Shown here: piece after piece, positions 9,395 through 18,632 of the stretch
Layout of the letters: every line of letters starts with the position of its first letter
How positions within the stretch are numbered: position 1 is the stretch's first letter
Assembly: GCA_003259005.1 (NCBI GenBank)
Contig: QLII01000001.1
Coordinates: 3,488,501-3,552,500 of the forward strand
Length of the DNA stretch: 64,000 nucleotides
Source: Spirosoma telluris
GTDB lineage: Bacteria; Bacteroidota; Bacteroidia; Cytophagales; Spirosomataceae
Direction: 5' to 3'
Program-made: the position numbers and the translations under genes
Notes under the pieces: generated by a model
Told to the model about the DNA's origin: nothing
Databases searched by the model: none
Seen by the model: the letters and a program-made list of their open reading frames with translations, nothing else

Positions 9395-10578
9395 TAGATA
9401 ACCACAAATTCCACCCGTCTATTCTTCTTTCGACTTTCTTCGCTGTTATTCGGTGCGATAGAGTCGATAGGGCCACGGCCAACGGCTCTCAGGCGATTTT
9501 TGGCGACACCTTTCGAAACGAGATAGTCGATAACCGCCTGGCACCGGTCGCGGGAGAGTTTTACGTTCAGGTCAAAATCTCCCTGATTATCGGTATGGCC
9601 CCGGATTTCGATTTGTAAGGTCGGGTTTTCCAGTAGCAGACTAGCCAATTGATCGAGTTCTGCATAGGATTCCGGGCGAAGTACGGGGCTGCTCTGATCA
9701 AAATAGAGGTTATTCAGGCGGACAGGCTTCCCTTTTTCAAGAGCCCCGAACGGTTTGGCTGCTACTGCCGATACGGATACCGCAGTTGTGGCAACTGGCG
9801 CAGTTACAACTGGTTTAGTAACGGGTTTTACTGCCGGAGCTACAGGGTCTGGAGCGGCCTGGGGTTTCTTTTCGGCAGGTGGCGGTTTAGCGGCTAAAAT
9901 GAACCGTGCTTCGTTCTGTACACTGTCCAGTCTGATTGACTTTACGAAATCGGCATACCCTTTAGCCGAACTACTTAACACATAGACTCCTTTGCTGGGC
10001 AGCACTACTTTAGACTGACCAGTCGTTGAATCCGATGTAAGCGTCATGGAGGTAGCTCCTGTAGCCTTCCCACTAATCGTAAACCGAACGCCGGGTATAA
10101 TTTTATCGGTCTGCCGATCAACTGCCCAAACGGTCAGACTAATCGTAATTGGGGCTAGTATAGCGTCAAATTCATAGCGATTACCTTGTGGTGATAGCTC
10201 AATGATTCTCTTACCATTGGTAGATGTATAGCCGTCTGCCTGAACCTCAATTGACAACTCATCAGACACGGTAAACGTACCTTCGAGTCTGCCGTTTACC
10301 AAAGCAAAACGCTCGGTTTTACCCGTAACCCGCGATTTAATAATAGCAAAAGCGGCTGCCAATGGCTTACTAATGTCGCCAGCAAAAGCCCTGATTATTA
10401 AAATACTGGGTTTCGGTTTCTGATCGGAATAGACCCTGGGAGCCTGTTTTATAATCGGGCTGATCGGGCGCTGTTGCCCAAAAGCACCACTATAAACCAA
10501 AAACAGACAATAGAGGCTGTATCGAATTACCGCCAGCTTTTGCCACGAAACAGATCGACTAATCGGATAATCAGTCAT
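9394..10578 (-). CDS. OmpA-family outer-membrane/peptidoglycan-binding protein
   Basis: The protein has 394 residues. A hydrophobic N-terminal segment ends near A-F-G-Q and probably acts as a signal peptide. Two beta-rich, carboxypeptidase-regulatory-like repeats span about 55-230 (I-S-L-T-V-W-A-V-D-R and V-L-S-S-S-A-K-G-Y-A-D-F). A Pro/Ala/Val-rich spacer of about 50 residues follows, then an OmpA C-terminal domain (about 280-394) with N-L-Y-F-D-Q-S-S, I-E-I-R-G-H-T-D-N and S-R-D-R-C-Q-A-V. The OmpA domain binds peptidoglycan diaminopimelate, so the protein should tether the envelope. There is no N-terminal eight-strand barrel as in true OmpA. Confidence 0.9.
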   Translation of the reverse strand: MTDYPISRSVSWQKLAVIRYSLYCLFLVYSGAFGQQRPISPIIKQAPRVYSDQKPKPSILIIRAFAGDISKPLAAAFAIIKSRVTGKTERFALVNGRLEGTFTVSDELSIEVQADGYTSTNGKRIIELSPQGNRYEFDAILAPITISLTVWAVDRQTDKIIPGVRFTISGKATGATSMTLTSDSTTGQSKVVLPSKGVYVLSSSAKGYADFVKSIRLDSVQNEARFILAAKPPPAEKKPQAAPDPVAPAVKPVTKPVVTAPVATTAVSVSAVAAKPFGALEKGKPVRLNNLYFDQSSPVLRPESYAELDQLASLLLENPTLQIEIRGHTDNQGDFDLNVKLSRDRCQAVIDYLVSKGVAKNRLRAVGRGPIDSIAPNNSEESRKKNRRVEFVVI

Positions 10579-10641
10579 TGGGTAAAGGATTATGACACCG
10601 TGGGTTGGCCCCCATCCACTTACCTAACGGATAAACGCCCA

Positions 10642-11250
10642 TTAATGATGAGCTGTAGTTGATACGGGCGGATTAATCATAATGTGCGCCCGGTGCGTAC
10701 CTGGGTCCATAATCCAGGGCATTCCAGGGGCTTCGGGTTTTAGCGGCAGACCCGTACTTTCGGCTGTAGCATAGGGTATATAGACCACATAACGTAGGTA
10801 GCCATCCTTAACTTCGCCGGTCGCGGCATCAAATTCTCCATCCTTGGCCGTGTAGGAGAACAAAGTCGATGGGTGCGTGGGCATTAGTAGCTTTTTATCC
10901 TTGACCTCCTGTTCGCGCATAGCCAGAATCTCAGCGGGTTTCTTACCCTCCTTTTTCAGGATTCGGCCCCGCTCCATAAATGGGTCGAGGTCTCGGTGAT
11001 AGCAGGATACACTCAGCCCTTTCTGAGCAGGATCATCGGTCAGGCAAACGAGTTCATTTGTACCCTTCCGTAGCACAACAAACTCATTTTTAGGCGAATA
11101 CCCATACACAGTCGCCCCATCGCGCTTATCGGCCGGGGCAGCCAGGACTGCCAATTTAATCTGTGCATCAGGAGCCGGTATAGTTGGCGTTTGTGCCAAT
11201 GCTGTTGCCAGTATTCCGTGTAGAGTAACGAAAGAAATAAGGGTTTTCAT
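10642..11250 (-). CDS. secreted conserved hypothetical protein
   Basis: The protein has 202 residues and a signal peptide cut near A-L-A-Q (about residue 20). The mature part has short strands (A-T-V-Y-G-Y, E-F-V-V-L-R-K-G-T-N-E-L-V-C-L-T-D) and ends in a histidine-containing tail (H-R-A-H-I-M-I-N-P, then T-T-A-H-H). Two cysteines, in L-V-C-L and V-S-C-Y-H, could form a disulfide. I do not recognise the family with confidence. It is monocistronic, 63 bp upstream of the OmpA-family gene on the same strand. The many His and Asp residues would allow metal binding, but that is only a possibility. Confidence 0.8.
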   Translation of the reverse strand: MKTLISFVTLHGILATALAQTPTIPAPDAQIKLAVLAAPADKRDGATVYGYSPKNEFVVLRKGTNELVCLTDDPAQKGLSVSCYHRDLDPFMERGRILKKEGKKPAEILAMREQEVKDKKLLMPTHPSTLFSYTAKDGEFDAATGEVKDGYLRYVVYIPYATAESTGLPLKPEAPGMPWIMDPGTHRAHIMINPPVSTTAHH

Positions 11251-11301
11251 GGGTAAAGATATTTAGGATTGATAAGAAGAGGCTAAGCAGCTATAGGCTA
11301 A

Positions 11302-11556
11302 TTAGTAATGAAATCGGCACTGGACAATATGTAATCTATCCGCTTCAACTCTATAGACAAGACGATGTTCGTCGGTGATTCGTCGCGACCAAAAGCCCGA
11401 CAGATTTTCTTTCAATGGTTCCGGCTTACCCTTGCCCTCGAAAGGGGTATGCATGCATTCTTTAATGAGTTCATTGATCCGGCGAAGTATGCTTTTTTCT
11501 GTTTGCTGCCAATAAATGTAATCCTCCCAGGCATTCTTATCCCACGACAAATTCAT
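11302..11556 (-). CDS. yoeB: YoeB-family toxin (ribosome-dependent mRNA endonuclease)
   Basis: This 84-residue protein matches YoeB in length and active site. Glu46, Arg65, His83 and Tyr84 all fall at the positions known from E. coli YoeB, including the terminal R-F-H-Y. YoeB binds the ribosomal A site and cleaves mRNA there. The start ATG (11556) is 2 nt after the antitoxin stop, the usual order of antitoxin first in one operon. Because the active site is complete, the toxin is probably functional. Confidence 0.95.
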   Translation of the reverse strand: MNLSWDKNAWEDYIYWQQTEKSILRRINELIKECMHTPFEGKGKPEPLKENLSGFWSRRITDEHRLVYRVEADRLHIVQCRFHY

Positions 11557-11558
11557 CG

Positions 11559-11813
11559 TTAGTCTTCAATCAGGTTGTGGGTTTCATACTCGTCCCGATC
11601 GGCTCGTTCAATTGCACTGATTAAGCGGTTGCGATTCTTTTCCGAACTCAGTAAGTGAAGCGTTTCTTTCAGCGAGTTATACTCTCTTAGTGATATTAGT
11701 ACGACGTTTTTATTTTCACTACGATTAATAATGACTGTATCGCCGTCATCGCTAACCTGATCGAGTTTGGCTTTCATCGAGCGCCGAAACTCCGTATAAT
11801 TGACAACTTGCAT
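11559..11813 (-). CDS. yefM: YefM-family antitoxin
   Basis: The protein has 84 residues. The N-terminal Phd/YefM DNA-binding fold begins with Y-T-E-F-R-R-S-M-K-A-K-L-D-Q-V and includes D-T-V-I-I-N-R and V-V-L-I-S-L-R-E-Y-N-S-L. The acidic C-terminus (D-R-D-E-Y-E-T-H-N-L-I-E-D) should wrap the toxin active site. The family represses its own promoter, which would lie upstream of 11813; alternating TACGTA-like words at 11826-11846 could be the operator. It is immediately followed by the YoeB toxin. Confidence 0.93.
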   Translation of the reverse strand: MQVVNYTEFRRSMKAKLDQVSDDGDTVIINRSENKNVVLISLREYNSLKETLHLLSSEKNRNRLISAIERADRDEYETHNLIED

Positions 11814-11873
11814 ATATAGTTCTATTTACGTACAATTTTACGTACTTATTTCAGTATTTGCAACCCTAATTTC

Positions 11874-13722
11874 TTATTGATAAACCCGCGCCTGCAACCC
11901 AAATAATTCTGCGTAGCGACCATCTTTCTCCAGTAACTCGTAATGACTACCGATTTCAAGCAAGGTACCGTTTTCCAGCACCAGAATTCGGTCGGCCATA
12001 CGGACCGTGCTGAACCGGTGCGAAATAATGACCGACGATTTACCCTCCGTTAGCTTACCGAAACGCTGGAAAACTTCGTATTCGGCACGGGCGTCAAGGG
12101 CGGCCGTCGGTTCATCGAGAATGATTAATTGGGCATCCCGCATGTAAGCCCGTCCCAGCGCGACTTTCTGCCACTCACCCCCGGAAAGTTCGACGCCTTT
12201 TCCGAATGAACGACCCAACTGCTGGTCATACCCACCGGCCAGTTTAGCAATGACGGTGTCGGCCAGACTTCGTTGTGCCGAAGTTTCGATGCGTGGCTGG
12301 TTGGTTCGTTCATCAATATCCCCCACCGCAATGTTCACCCCTGCCGACATTTTAAAGCGGGTGTAATCCTGAAAAATGACACCGATGTTACGTCGGAGTT
12401 CCATCAGATCATACTCGCGCAGATCATAACCATCGAGCAAAATTCGTCCTTCAGCAGGATCATACAGGCGGGCGAGTAGTTTAACAAGCGTGGTTTTCCC
12501 AGCGCCATTTTCACCGACAAGAGCGAGTTTTTCACCCGCCTGAAGCGTAAAGGAGAGATTGCGTAAGGCCCAGCGTTCGGAGTTGGTGTATTTGAAACCA
12601 ACATTCTCGAATACGAAACCTTCCCGTATTGGATTTGGGAAAGCACGTACTGTTTTGGGCGAATGAATCAGCGGCTTGATAGCGAAATAATCGAACAAAT
12701 CCTGCAAATAGATCGCTTCCTGAGTCAGGCTACTGAACTGAAGCAAAATACCCTCTAAAGAACCCCGTACCTGCCGAAACGATCCGGCAAGGAACGTTAG
12801 ATCGCCAAGTGTTATCTGACCATTAACAGCCCGTAGTACAATCCAGACGTAAGCGCCATAATAACCCGCCGTTCCCAATGCCGTGAGCAAGGTTCCCCAA
12901 CCAGCCCGACTAATGGCCAGTGCCCGATTTTTCAGGTAATATCCCCAGGATAATTCCTTAAATCGATCGATCAGAAACCCGGATAAACCAAAGATTTTCA
13001 CCTCTTTAGCCGTTTCGTCACTGGCCCAATGTAACGCAGGTAATCAAGTTCGCGTCGTTCGGGTGTCCAGGAGCGTGAGAGTGAGTAACTACGTTGGTTG
13101 AAATAGTTGTCGCCAATAAACGAAGGCGTAACCGCAACCAGAATCAGTAATAACAGCCACGGATTATAAACTGCCAGCCCAGCCGCCAGAAAGCCTACCG
13201 AGATCAGTTCCTGCACCTGCCCAAAGACGCCCGAAAGCAGAACTGTTCGGCCCGTTGTCTGGCGCCGGGCGCGTTCGAGTTTATCGTAGAAGGTAGCGTC
13301 TTCAAACTGTTCCAGATCGAGCGTGGCTGCGTGTTCCATCAGCCGGATGGATGTCTGGTTGGCGAACAGATCGCCCAGCAAACTATCCATGAGCGCTACG
13401 GCCCGGCCCAATGCCGTGGAGAGAATCGCCAGCCCAAACTCGGCTCCCACCAGCCACCAGATGTAGTGCGAATCATCGGCTGCGGTCTGTTTGGAAAGCG
13501 CAACCACCTGATCAATAATCAGTTTACCGACGTAGAGTGTAGCCGCCGGAATAGCAGCCCGAACAAGCCGTAGAGCCGCATTACCAAGAAATAAACCGGC
13601 GACACTTCCCAGACTAATTTAAAAAATGCGGGCAGGTTACCCAGAGCCGCGAAGCGTTCGCGCCAGCTTACTTCGTCCTTAGTATCAGCGGGTTTAGTAT
13701 TTGGAATTTCAGACTTTGCCAT
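11874..13722 (-). CDS. ABC exporter, fused permease-ATPase (frameshifted)
   Basis: After correction this is one protein of about 616 residues with an N-terminal six-helix type I exporter membrane domain and a C-terminal ATPase. The ATPase has Walker A G-E-N-G-A-G-K-T-T, signature L-S-G-G-E-W-Q-K, Walker B L-I-I-L-D-E-P-T-A-A-L-D and the H-loop in I-I-S-H-R-F. The frame breaks near 13584 and at 13024-13026 (plus-strand coordinates); one base added at each restores continuity through the A-S-D-E-T-A-K-E-V-K-I-F cytoplasmic segment. It resembles lipid, peptide or drug exporters of the MsbA/LmrA type. No accessory gene indicates the substrate. Confidence 0.9.
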
Positions 13723-13789
13723 ATCTAAAAAGACAAGGCTGGCCGGGGATTAGTTCATCTGGACCCACGAATGGCACAAGTCCAAATCA

Positions 13790-14920
13790 TCAGCTTTCAG
13801 TAAGCCAGTTCATATAATTTTCGGGCGATACGACGGCCATTTCCGTACCGACATAAGCCTCCTGAAACGAAGTAGGGAACTTGGCTTTTGCCTTTGGATT
13901 CCACTTAAACTCAAACGCCTTTAGTTGACCACCCGCTTCTTCCAGCCAATCTATTTCCTGTTGTTGTGTTGTGCGCCAGAAATAATAGGCAGGTTGTTTG
14001 CCTATATATAGGTTTGCTTTGACCCGCTCGGCAATGATGAAATTTTCCCACAACGCCCCCACATCGGCCCGAAGTGATAGCGGATTAAAATTTTTGATAA
14101 TCGCATTACGAATGCCGTTATCATAGAAAAACACCTTTTTGCTCTTTTTTAACTCATTCCGCAGATTGCGGCTAAGGGCACCCACCTGAAAAACAACAAA
14201 TACTTGCTCAAGTAAACCAATGTAACGTTCTACAGTTGCCGGGTCGGTGCCCACTGTCTGGCTCAGTTCATAAAACGACACTTCACTACCTACCTGCAAG
14301 GCCAACGCTATCAGTAATTTCTGCAAAACAGTCGGTTTTCGAATGTCTTGTAAACGCAATATATCTTTATAGAGATAGCTATCGGCCAATTCTGCCAGTA
14401 GCCGGTCAGCCTCTGCTGAGTTCAGAACCACCTCTGGATAGAAACCATAAATAAGCCGTTGCTCAAGTAACCGTTGCTCCTCCCGTTGTGAAGTTTCGGT
14501 AACCAATTCTTTTGTGGAAAAAGGCAGAAGTCGGTACTCGAATTTACGCCCGGTTAGGGGTTCGTTGATGCCTCCAGCCAGCTCTAACGCCGACGATCCC
14601 GTTACAATTGTCTGAACGTCGGGTAGCTGATCAGCTAGCAGTTTTAGCGTTAGGCCAATACCTGATACTCGTTGTGCTTCATCGATAAAAAGTAATTGAT
14701 TCGCGCCGACCAATGCCCGCAATTGGGTACTGCTTACGTTTTCCAGATCGGCCCGGTCGTCGGGCTCATCACAGTTGAGCCAGAGCGTAGGTCGTTGCGT
14801 TTGTCGAGCCAATTCGCGTAGTAGGGTAGTCTTCCCAACTTGGCGAGGGCCAGTCACAATGATTACTTTATTTCGAAATAAATCCTTTTGAATTGCCTCT
14901 ATTATCTGGCGCCTAATCAC
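13790..14920 (-). CDS. AAA ATPase with DUF4143 domain
   Basis: The protein has 376 residues. Walker A (G-P-R-Q-V-G-K-T-T, residues 24-32) and Walker B (L-L-F-I-D-E-A-Q, near 95-102) lie in an AAA_14-type domain. The C-terminal half is the DUF4143 domain, with a winged-helix segment and a nuclease-like tail ending in a Q-Q-E-I-D-W-L and K-A-F-E-F-K-W strand pair that recalls a degenerate PD-(D/E)XK fold. The start codon is GTG at 14920. Members are widespread, mobile and poorly characterised; some are annotated as archaeal-type ATPases. No membrane segment is seen. It is monocistronic. Confidence 0.88.
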   Translation of the reverse strand: MIRRQIIEAIQKDLFRNKVIIVTGPRQVGKTTLLRELARQTQRPTLWLNCDEPDDRADLENVSSTQLRALVGANQLLFIDEAQRVSGIGLTLKLLADQLPDVQTIVTGSSALELAGGINEPLTGRKFEYRLLPFSTKELVTETSQREEQRLLEQRLIYGFYPEVVLNSAEADRLLAELADSYLYKDILRLQDIRKPTVLQKLLIALALQVGSEVSFYELSQTVGTDPATVERYIGLLEQVFVVFQVGALSRNLRNELKKSKKVFFYDNGIRNAIIKNFNPLSLRADVGALWENFIIAERVKANLYIGKQPAYYFWRTTQQQEIDWLEEAGGQLKAFEFKWNPKAKAKFPTSFQEAYVGTEMAVVSPENYMNWLTES

Positions 14921-14983
14921 AATTTTTAACTATTTTTTTAGAGTATACTCGTAAAAATAAGGTAAAAATTGTGATTAACTATA

Positions 14984-15949
14984 TTAAAGACTCAACTCTG
15001 CCACTAACTTTTTAAAAGCCGCATAAGCCGGTTTAGGAGAATAATCATCGCGAAGAAGGCCAAATTGATAGAAAATATCTGGATTAGTTGAGTTGGTGTC
15101 GCGTAAATTGAAATAAGTGTAGCCACGAATATTGAAGGTTTCCCGGTGTTCATAAACAGCTCGCATAATAGCTTCCAGCATCTGGGATTGCCGTTCGTAG
15201 GGACGCGTGGGACTGGTAGGCCAGCCGTTTTCGCCAATGAATATAGGAACGCTAAAGGGTATAGCCGCCTGTGCCATATTTACATACCGAAACTGATGGA
15301 GTACGCCCCGTACGCCATCACTCAACACGACGTTAGGTGGCAACGGGACAAACACATCCGGGAAAAAATCGAGCGCTACATAATCGAGTGCAGCCACAAA
15401 TGCTGAACCACCCAGCCGCCCAATTTCCGGCCAGAAATCGTCGTTCGAATCAAAGATAATCGTTGTACTAAACCCGACTCGAATCGATAAGCCCAGTCGA
15501 CGGATTTCCTCCTTCGCGGCCAGGACACCTGCTATCAGGGCTGGGCGCACATCGGGTGAAATAGCGTCTCCACCTGCTTCCTTTGAATTGGGTTCTTCAG
15601 TAATCTGCAACGAAATTAAGTCTGAGCCATACTGCTGCACCGTTTCCTGTATGTACCGTATCCAATTCTCCAATGGATCATCAATGGCCCGGTAACAAAG
15701 AACAAAGTCAAGTTTTCGGGTGTCGGAGACATATTGCCGAGCATTTTCGGGTGTTGGCCAGACCGATTGGCCCTTACCAATGTATTGCACATAAGCCCGG
15801 ACGACAAATGACTTTCCCTGGGGTTGTAAATCGTCTAAAGCCTCGCAAATTCGCGCAGCAATATCAGGCGAACCAATTGCCAGGCCACCCTCACTAGCCG
15901 GTATACCAACCGCGCTACCAGGATAAATACCAAACGTAAATGATTGCAT
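14984..15949 (-). CDS. clan GH-A-like glycoside hydrolase of unknown family
   Basis: The protein has 321 residues and no signal peptide. The pattern fits a TIM-barrel glycosidase: L-Q-I-T-E-E-P-N at about 120-127 supplies a candidate acid/base Glu at the end of a beta strand, and F-I-G-E-N-G-W-P-T at about 240-248 supplies a candidate nucleophile Glu, like the E-x-G-W-P motif of GH17 and related GH-A families. The segment Y-V-A-L-D-F-F-P-D sits on a strand between them. The exact family and substrate cannot be fixed. It is divergent from an AraC regulator at 16087, a common arrangement for a regulated enzyme. Confidence 0.7.
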   Translation of the reverse strand: MQSFTFGIYPGSAVGIPASEGGLAIGSPDIAARICEALDDLQPQGKSFVVRAYVQYIGKGQSVWPTPENARQYVSDTRKLDFVLCYRAIDDPLENWIRYIQETVQQYGSDLISLQITEEPNSKEAGGDAISPDVRPALIAGVLAAKEEIRRLGLSIRVGFSTTIIFDSNDDFWPEIGRLGGSAFVAALDYVALDFFPDVFVPLPPNVVLSDGVRGVLHQFRYVNMAQAAIPFSVPIFIGENGWPTSPTRPYERQSQMLEAIMRAVYEHRETFNIRGYTYFNLRDTNSTNPDIFYQFGLLRDDYSPKPAYAAFKKLVAELSL

Positions 15950-16086
15950 ATCATATCGGTTTATTGGGTGGCGAAGGTAGTCGTTCGCGCTTATGACGTC
16001 CCCACGCGAAACGGATTATAGAGCCCGTGAAACGGATTTAATGGCGTGTTTTGGGGCAACACAACTTTTCGGCGTAGCTTCGTTTT

Positions 16087-17070
16087 ATGGAAATCATTTC
16101 AACCAATTATGGCAGTTACTTTGATGTCTATCAACGCAGTTATCCGCCTGAATTCCATAGCTGTGCGGGCTATACCGAAACGCACGTCCAACTAGCTGAT
16201 GAGGTTTCGCAGGGCGTATTAAGTGAGATTTGTTTTCAGGGTGTTCGCCTTCATTACGGCCAATTTCAGACCTTAAAATCCGATACCATCCGAACAACGG
16301 AAGATTTCCCTTCGGTTGAAATGGTTTTTCAGCTCCAGGGACGCACCTCCGAGAAATCGTCTGTGCTCAATGGTTTTTCGGCACAACAGCACAATCTGAG
16401 TTATCGCCCCTATTGTGATAGTTTAAGCCAGTTCGAAGCGGGTTATCATCACTACGTAGGTATCCAATGTACGGAGACCTTCTTCTCCCGATTGGCAGAC
16501 GACGATTCTCCAGCCATGGGTCGCCTGTTAAATGGGCTGGTTCGAAAAGAAGCGTCAGCACTTTCCGAACACAATCTGACGATCACTCACGCACTCCAGG
16601 CGCAACTAATCAGGTTAACGCAACGAAGAGAGTCACAACCTCTAAAACGCCTGTATCTGGAAGCAACCGTACTGGATGTACTACGCCAGCAACTAGAGCA
16701 GGCTGACCACAATCTGGCGAAACAAAAAACGACATTCCCCCCTCGCGATCGTGATAAAATTCTCGCGGTTAAAGCCATTCTGGATTCCGATCCGCTCGCA
16801 ACCTATTCGCTGCTATCATTATCCCGGTTGGTTGGTCTGAATGACTATAAACTAAAAAAAGGGTTTCGTGATCTGCTAGGCACTACTGTATTTGGCTACC
16901 TGAATGACCTTAGAATGGAGTACGCTCGCCAGCTACTGCTGAATACCGACCAGACTATTGGCGAAATAGCGACTAAACTTGGTTATAGCGAAACGCATCA
17001 CTTCTCTGCTGCTTTCAAACGAAAATTCGGTTATTTACCCAGTCAACCAGGCAGTAGGGCTAACCAGTAG
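16087..17070 (+). CDS. AraC-family transcriptional regulator
   Basis: The protein has 327 residues. The N-terminal region (about 1-200) is a likely cupin-type sensing domain. The C-terminal 100 residues form a double helix-turn-helix: Y-S-L-L-S-L-S-R-L-V-G-L-N-D-Y-K-L-K-K-G-F, then I-G-E-I-A-T-K-L-G-Y-S-E-T-H-H-F-S-A-A-F-K-R-K-F-G (quoted in parts of the family pattern), ending Y-L-P-S-Q. It resembles the exporter- and siderophore-type AraC group of Bacteroidota. It may control the divergent GH-A-like gene, which shares the 137-bp upstream region; that link is inferred from position only. Confidence 0.9.
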   Translation: MEIISTNYGSYFDVYQRSYPPEFHSCAGYTETHVQLADEVSQGVLSEICFQGVRLHYGQFQTLKSDTIRTTEDFPSVEMVFQLQGRTSEKSSVLNGFSAQQHNLSYRPYCDSLSQFEAGYHHYVGIQCTETFFSRLADDDSPAMGRLLNGLVRKEASALSEHNLTITHALQAQLIRLTQRRESQPLKRLYLEATVLDVLRQQLEQADHNLAKQKTTFPPRDRDKILAVKAILDSDPLATYSLLSLSRLVGLNDYKLKKGFRDLLGTTVFGYLNDLRMEYARQLLLNTDQTIGEIATKLGYSETHHFSAAFKRKFGYLPSQPGSRANQ

Positions 17071-17155
17071 GCCAAAGATCAGAATAAGCGAATTTTGGCC
17101 ACTTTTCACTCAATTTAGGTTCATTTTATCTATCACCATGTACCCTTGACGATCT

Positions 17156-18559
17156 ATGAAAGCTACCTCAATCCGGACAAGTTTGTGCCTATCGCTACTT
17201 CTATTTCTGAGCCTGACCGCCCGAAGCGCACCTCTTCGAATCGAAGAACCAACCGGCATCACATTTTTTAAGGGCTCCTGGAAAGATGTACTCGCCGAAG
17301 CCAAACGACAGAACAAACCCGTCTTTGTAGACATCTATACGACCTGGTGTGGCCCCTGCAAACGAATGGCCAGGGAAGCCTTTCCAGATGCCAGTGTGGG
17401 CAAAAAATTTAACACGAGCTTCGTTAGTTATCAGATCGATGCAGAAAAGGGAGAGGGTATAGTCCTTGCCAAAAAATATGCGGTGTCCGCTTTCCCTACG
17501 TCCTTATATGTAGCCGCCAATGGCGACCTGATTTACCGATCGGTGGGATATGGTGGTATCAAGGAAATGCTGACGGAAGCCGATAGAGCTGTCGAAGCGG
17601 CTAAAGATCCAAACTCGCTGCCAGCGATGGAAAAACAGTATGCAGCTGGCAAACGCGACCCTGCATTTCTTGAGCTTTACTTATTGAAGCGCGCCAACGT
17701 CGAAATGCCCAACAATGAAGCACTGAGCATTTATCTGAAAAATAAACCAAAAGCAGACTGGTCATCGGATAAAATGATAGCGCTGATCGCCGGCAATGCC
17801 ACTACCTATGACGCTACTATCCAGGAGATTCTACTAAAAAAACTCGTTAATATAAAAGAAGCAACGGGCGACGAGGCCATGGTGTTTCGAAATAAGCTAA
17901 GCGAGGGTGTTTTTAGGTTAAATCAGGACCGATTCAAGCAGGCGATAGCCAGTAAAAACGAGCAAATGCTGGCCGAAGTCATTAACACCAATGAAATCTA
18001 TACAAACGCAGCGCGTGGGGTAAACCTAAGGCCAGAACAAGCCGATGAGATGGCCAATCATTACCGGATGGGGTTTTACCTGCAAAGCGGTAACAAGGGT
18101 AAATATGCTTCACTGGTTGTAGCTCAGGCAACCAGGCTCATGAAAGTGAGGACTACTGACATCGACAGTTTAAACAAAGTTGCCTACCAGCATTTTGAAG
18201 AAGAATCGCAGTCATTACCAGACTCGATCAAGCGAAGTGACTATTTTAAAAATCAGCTGGCAGCCGCGAAACAAACCGAACCCCGACAGACAGCCATGAA
18301 ACTCAATAGTTTGGCCTGGGACTGTTACGAAAACATCTCGGAAGCGAAAACGCTTGATCAGGCACTCACCTGGTCGGCCAGATCACTTGAGTATGATCGA
18401 AGCGCTATGCATCTGGACACGTACGCCCATTTGCTCAGTAAATTAGGGCGCAAAGCTGAAGCCATTAAACTTCAGCAGGAAGCCATTAATAAAGAAAAAG
18501 CAGTTGGAGGAGACCCGACAAGCTATGAGAAAGAGTTAGCTGTCATGAAGCGTAAATAA
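17156..18559 (+). CDS. secreted thioredoxin-fold protein, long paralogue
   Basis: The protein has 467 residues and a Sec signal peptide (to about residue 25). A thioredoxin domain follows with the redox pair C65-G-P-C68 in Y-T-T-W-C-G-P-C-K-R and a cis-proline strand at S-A-F-P-T-S-L-Y. The remaining 300 residues are helical and TPR-like. It should act as a periplasmic thiol oxidoreductase. A shorter paralogue follows 73 bp downstream in the same direction, so this is a tandem duplication. The two genes share a 71-bp identical tract at 17246-17316 and 18723-18793, although flanking sequence has diverged. Confidence 0.9.
   Translation: MKATSIRTSLCLSLLLFLSLTARSAPLRIEEPTGITFFKGSWKDVLAEAKRQNKPVFVDIYTTWCGPCKRMAREAFPDASVGKKFNTSFVSYQIDAEKGEGIVLAKKYAVSAFPTSLYVAANGDLIYRSVGYGGIKEMLTEADRAVEAAKDPNSLPAMEKQYAAGKRDPAFLELYLLKRANVEMPNNEALSIYLKNKPKADWSSDKMIALIAGNATTYDATIQEILLKKLVNIKEATGDEAMVFRNKLSEGVFRLNQDRFKQAIASKNEQMLAEVINTNEIYTNAARGVNLRPEQADEMANHYRMGFYLQSGNKGKYASLVVAQATRLMKVRTTDIDSLNKVAYQHFEEESQSLPDSIKRSDYFKNQLAAAKQTEPRQTAMKLNSLAWDCYENISEAKTLDQALTWSARSLEYDRSAMHLDTYAHLLSKLGRKAEAIKLQQEAINKEKAVGGDPTSYEKELAVMKRK
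17246..17316 (+). repeat. 71-bp direct repeat, copy 1 (in thioredoxin gene)
   Basis: This tract is identical base for base to 18723-18793 in the neighbouring paralogue, including all synonymous positions. The sequence just before it differs, and the sequence just after it (same amino acids) differs at several third positions. Confidence 0.95.
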
Positions 18560-18632
18560 GCATTCAGCTAACCGTTTCGTTATCTTTCCAGAAAATCACG
18601 ATCATTTACTAACGTTTGACTTGCTTTCTTTC

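Noticed and set aside
11302-15949. A mobile or defence island formed by toxin-antitoxin, ABC and AAA/DUF4143 genes
   Set aside because: No integrase, transposase, att repeats or recognised defence effector; the genes look like independent units.
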